The position numbers were made by a program, and so were the translations under genes. Positions 5,464 to 7,252 of a DNA stretch of 7,252 nucleotides are shown here, piece by piece. This DNA is from Candidatus Heimdallarchaeota archaeon (GTDB taxonomy: Archaea > Asgardarchaeota > Heimdallarchaeia > Hodarchaeales > S146-22), in contig WAPZ01000829.1 of assembly GCA_015520535.1 (NCBI GenBank), positions 1 to 7,252 of the forward strand, read 5' to 3'. Every line of letters starts with the position of its first letter. Within the stretch, counting starts at the first letter, position 1. The notes under the pieces are model-generated. The model had not been told where the DNA came from, searched no databases, and worked only from the letters and a program-made list of their open reading frames with translations.

Positions 5464-7218
5464 TTGATTATAAAAATTGAAAAAATAATAAATAATGTGA
5501 AAAACGTGTTTGCGCGCACGCTCATTATAACGTTTGAGGAGGGGCTCGGTCCGTCAATTGTTTATGCCAATCCTCAGCCTAAAGACGCAGAAGATGAAGC
5601 TGAATTAATGAATATTGCGATTAAGCTGTATGCGATGATTGGGCGCAATCCACGAACAGGTGTTTTGAATTATATTCACATTCCGGATAATCCTGCCTTA
5701 ATGTGCGCCTTTATCCTTAAAAAATTAGCGGTTGAAAAATCAACGGATACACGTTTGAGGAAATATGGAGTTAACTTATTTGTTGGACTAATCTTTCCGT
5801 ATAAGGAATACAAACTCAATATTAGATATCATTCACAGATTTCAGAAACAATCAATACGTATTTGGCGCCGTTTAACGTAATTGAACAACTCAATGCCGA
5901 GGCGTTTCAATTTCCGTCTCCTCTTCATCCCCATTCTTTTCTTTCTCTTCATCATGTTATCAACCACCATCTTCAACAATGGCTGCAACAAGATGTGCCC
6001 TCGACCAAGGAATTAAAAAAATTAAAAATCACCAAAGAGCTGTTGATAGAAAAATTATTAGAACATTCACCCATCATTACCCTTATTATTGATAAAAATG
6101 GGAAGATTGTTTTTTCTTCGCCCAATGCAACTAAGATGTTCGAATGCTCCATTAATGAGGTGCTTGGGCGACGTTTACAAGTGTTTCTCACGCCTCTACA
6201 TATGAAAACCCGGGAACTCTTTGAATCTATCCATTTGGCTGATATTGTTTCTTTAACAATTAATTCCACAACAACTATTCCCTTTTATGTTCAAAATTCA
6301 GGCAACAAAACCTTCTATTTTGAGGCTTTAGTTTCAACGATTTTTATCAAAAACTTGCCATTTATTATTTTACAACTAATTGATGTATTTGATGCGTCTA
6401 CTCATGAAAAAAGGGCTGATTCACGACTTTTTGAAACTGTAATGTCAGAAATCCCCGGAAATTTATTAATTGTTGACAAAAAATATCGTATTATTTATGT
6501 CAGTCCATATTCACAAGATATCATCAAATACTCTCCCGCACAGTTGATGGGCGTCTCATTATTTTCCATCATTACAGAAAAAGATCATAATCGTATCAAA
6601 AATATCTTAAAAACTGAGAAAAAAAGAAAAAGTATAGAAATTACAACTGAAATGGTGACAAAAAAGGATGAACATATTCCCGTCCTCTTAAAGATTCGCC
6701 CTTTTTACATCGATAAGAAAATCACCGGAAAAATTATCTCTTTTTTCAAATTAAGAGAATTAGATCAAATAGATCGTTTTCAACAAGATTTATACAAGAA
6801 GTTCAAACAAATAATTGATAATATTCCCTTACCGTTAGTCATAATAAATCAACGTGGCCTAATTATCTATATTAATGACCTTTTTACTCAGATTTTTGGA
6901 TACCAGAAAAAGGACATTCTAAATCAGCCAATTTGGGTAATTGTTCCCCCAGAAGAAACCGCCATCCTCAAAACTCTTGTAAAATCATTATTTCAACGCC
7001 CGATTTCAGAAGAACGAGAACTTGCAGCCACAAAATCAAGAACATGCTTGGACGTAACGAAATATATCGAATGTGTGCGCTTAACAGTTAACACAAAAAC
7101 AGGAAAGCCTTTTTCAACGCATCTTCATGTAAAATCTGTTGAAACTGATGAATCCCTCCATGAAAACACAAAAACAGGTACTGCTCAAACTGCAGTTTTC
7201 CTCATCCATTGTGAGTGA
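5464..7218 (+). CDS. Longin-like/triple-PAS sensor protein without output domain
   Basis: A 584-residue soluble protein. Residues about 17-136 follow the order strand, strand, helix, three strands, helix (LIITF; GPSIVYA; 43-59; GVLNYIHI; LMCAFIL; NLFVGLIF; 121-136), the topology of longin/profilin-like folds. A His-rich segment follows (155-169), then a helical linker and three PAS-like domains at about 193-310, 321-433 and 441-560. The third has the clearest PAS signature (LVIINQRGLIIYIND, FGYQKKDILNQP). There is no histidine kinase, cyclase, HTH or membrane segment, so it probably acts through a partner. The start is uncertain: TTG at 5464 touches the RNase TGA with zero spacing and no Shine-Dalgarno site; GTG at 5497 or 5506 would also keep the first strand. 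It shares the RNase reading frame. PAS content is confident; the longin-like call is inferred from predicted strand order. Confidence 0.82.
   Translation: MIIKIEKIINNVKNVFARTLIITFEEGLGPSIVYANPQPKDAEDEAELMNIAIKLYAMIGRNPRTGVLNYIHIPDNPALMCAFILKKLAVEKSTDTRLRKYGVNLFVGLIFPYKEYKLNIRYHSQISETINTYLAPFNVIEQLNAEAFQFPSPLHPHSFLSLHHVINHHLQQWLQQDVPSTKELKKLKITKELLIEKLLEHSPIITLIIDKNGKIVFSSPNATKMFECSINEVLGRRLQVFLTPLHMKTRELFESIHLADIVSLTINSTTTIPFYVQNSGNKTFYFEALVSTIFIKNLPFIILQLIDVFDASTHEKRADSRLFETVMSEIPGNLLIVDKKYRIIYVSPYSQDIIKYSPAQLMGVSLFSIITEKDHNRIKNILKTEKKRKSIEITTEMVTKKDEHIPVLLKIRPFYIDKKITGKIISFFKLRELDQIDRFQQDLYKKFKQIIDNIPLPLVIINQRGLIIYINDLFTQIFGYQKKDILNQPIWVIVPPEETAILKTLVKSLFQRPISEERELAATKSRTCLDVTKYIECVRLTVNTKTGKPFSTHLHVKSVETDESLHENTKTGTAQTAVFLIHCE
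7090..7178 (+). repeat. 14-bp direct repeat within the PAS protein gene
   Basis: AACACAAAAACAGG occurs at 7090-7103 and again at 7165-7178, exactly 75 bp (25 codons) apart. It encodes NTKTG twice (residues 543-547 and 568-572). It is in frame and may be a small duplication or recombination trace near the C terminus. Confidence 0.5.
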
Positions 7219-7223
7219 ATAGA

Positions 7224-7252
7224 ATGCTTTTTCGGCGATATACGTCAAATTC
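7224..7252 (+). CDS. Possible start of a downstream gene, cut by the window end
   Basis: ATG at 7224, 5 nt after the PAS gene stop, opens a frame that stays open to the end of the window (MLFRRYTSN, then cut). GAGTGA at 7213-7218 gives a weak ribosome site with a 5-nt spacer. The close spacing fits a third gene of the RNase/PAS unit, which could be the missing output partner of the PAS protein. Nine residues are too few to name a family. Confidence 0.35.

Noticed and set aside
5973..6269. 98-codon open frame on the - strand inside the PAS protein gene
   Set aside because: It overlaps clearly coding PAS sequence on the other strand, with no start signals and no recognisable domain.
1..7252. 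Insertion sequence, CRISPR array, prophage or defence island
   Set aside because: No transposase, integrase, terminal inverted repeats, regularly spaced repeats or phage genes are visible, and base composition looks even across the window.

Overview
The window reads as a piece of an AT-rich archaeal chromosome. Each promoter I can see is an archaeal TATA box about 25 bp before a plausible transcript start. There is one good Shine-Dalgarno site (GGAGGTG). Gene ends have oligo-T tracts and no GC-rich hairpins. The key enzyme is a beta-CASP RNase of the archaeal CPSF/RNase J group. An Asgard archaeon is my best guess, because a protein with a longin-like N-terminal fold is fused to PAS domains and a surface protein carries a lamin-tail domain. 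That assignment is inference and not proven by the sequence alone.

Layout. Positions 1-523 hold a promoter and a small cytosolic YbhB/PEBP-family protein (+). It converges, across 28 bp, on a large exported phospholipase D-like protein (552-2672, -). That protein has two HKD motifs, an Ig-like module, a lamin-tail domain and a C-terminal membrane anchor. Upstream of it on the same strand, with its own promoter, is a class I SAM-dependent methyltransferase (2866-3663, -). A 426 bp divergent control region (3664-4089) follows. It contains two opposed TATA boxes, three inverted repeats and a long, possibly structured leader with a 30-codon upstream reading frame. On the + strand comes the beta-CASP RNase (4090-5463). 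It directly abuts a 584-residue longin-like/triple-PAS sensor protein (5464-7218). A further gene may begin at 7224 and run off the window.

How the parts may work together. The RNase and the PAS protein form a tight transcription unit: they share one reading frame with a single TGA between them and no spacer, and the second gene has no recognisable ribosome binding site. This suggests translational coupling, and possibly a functional link between a small-molecule or redox sensor and RNA processing or decay. This pair and its unusual leader are the most interesting part of the window. The PEBP protein, the surface PLD protein and the methyltransferase look like separate units.
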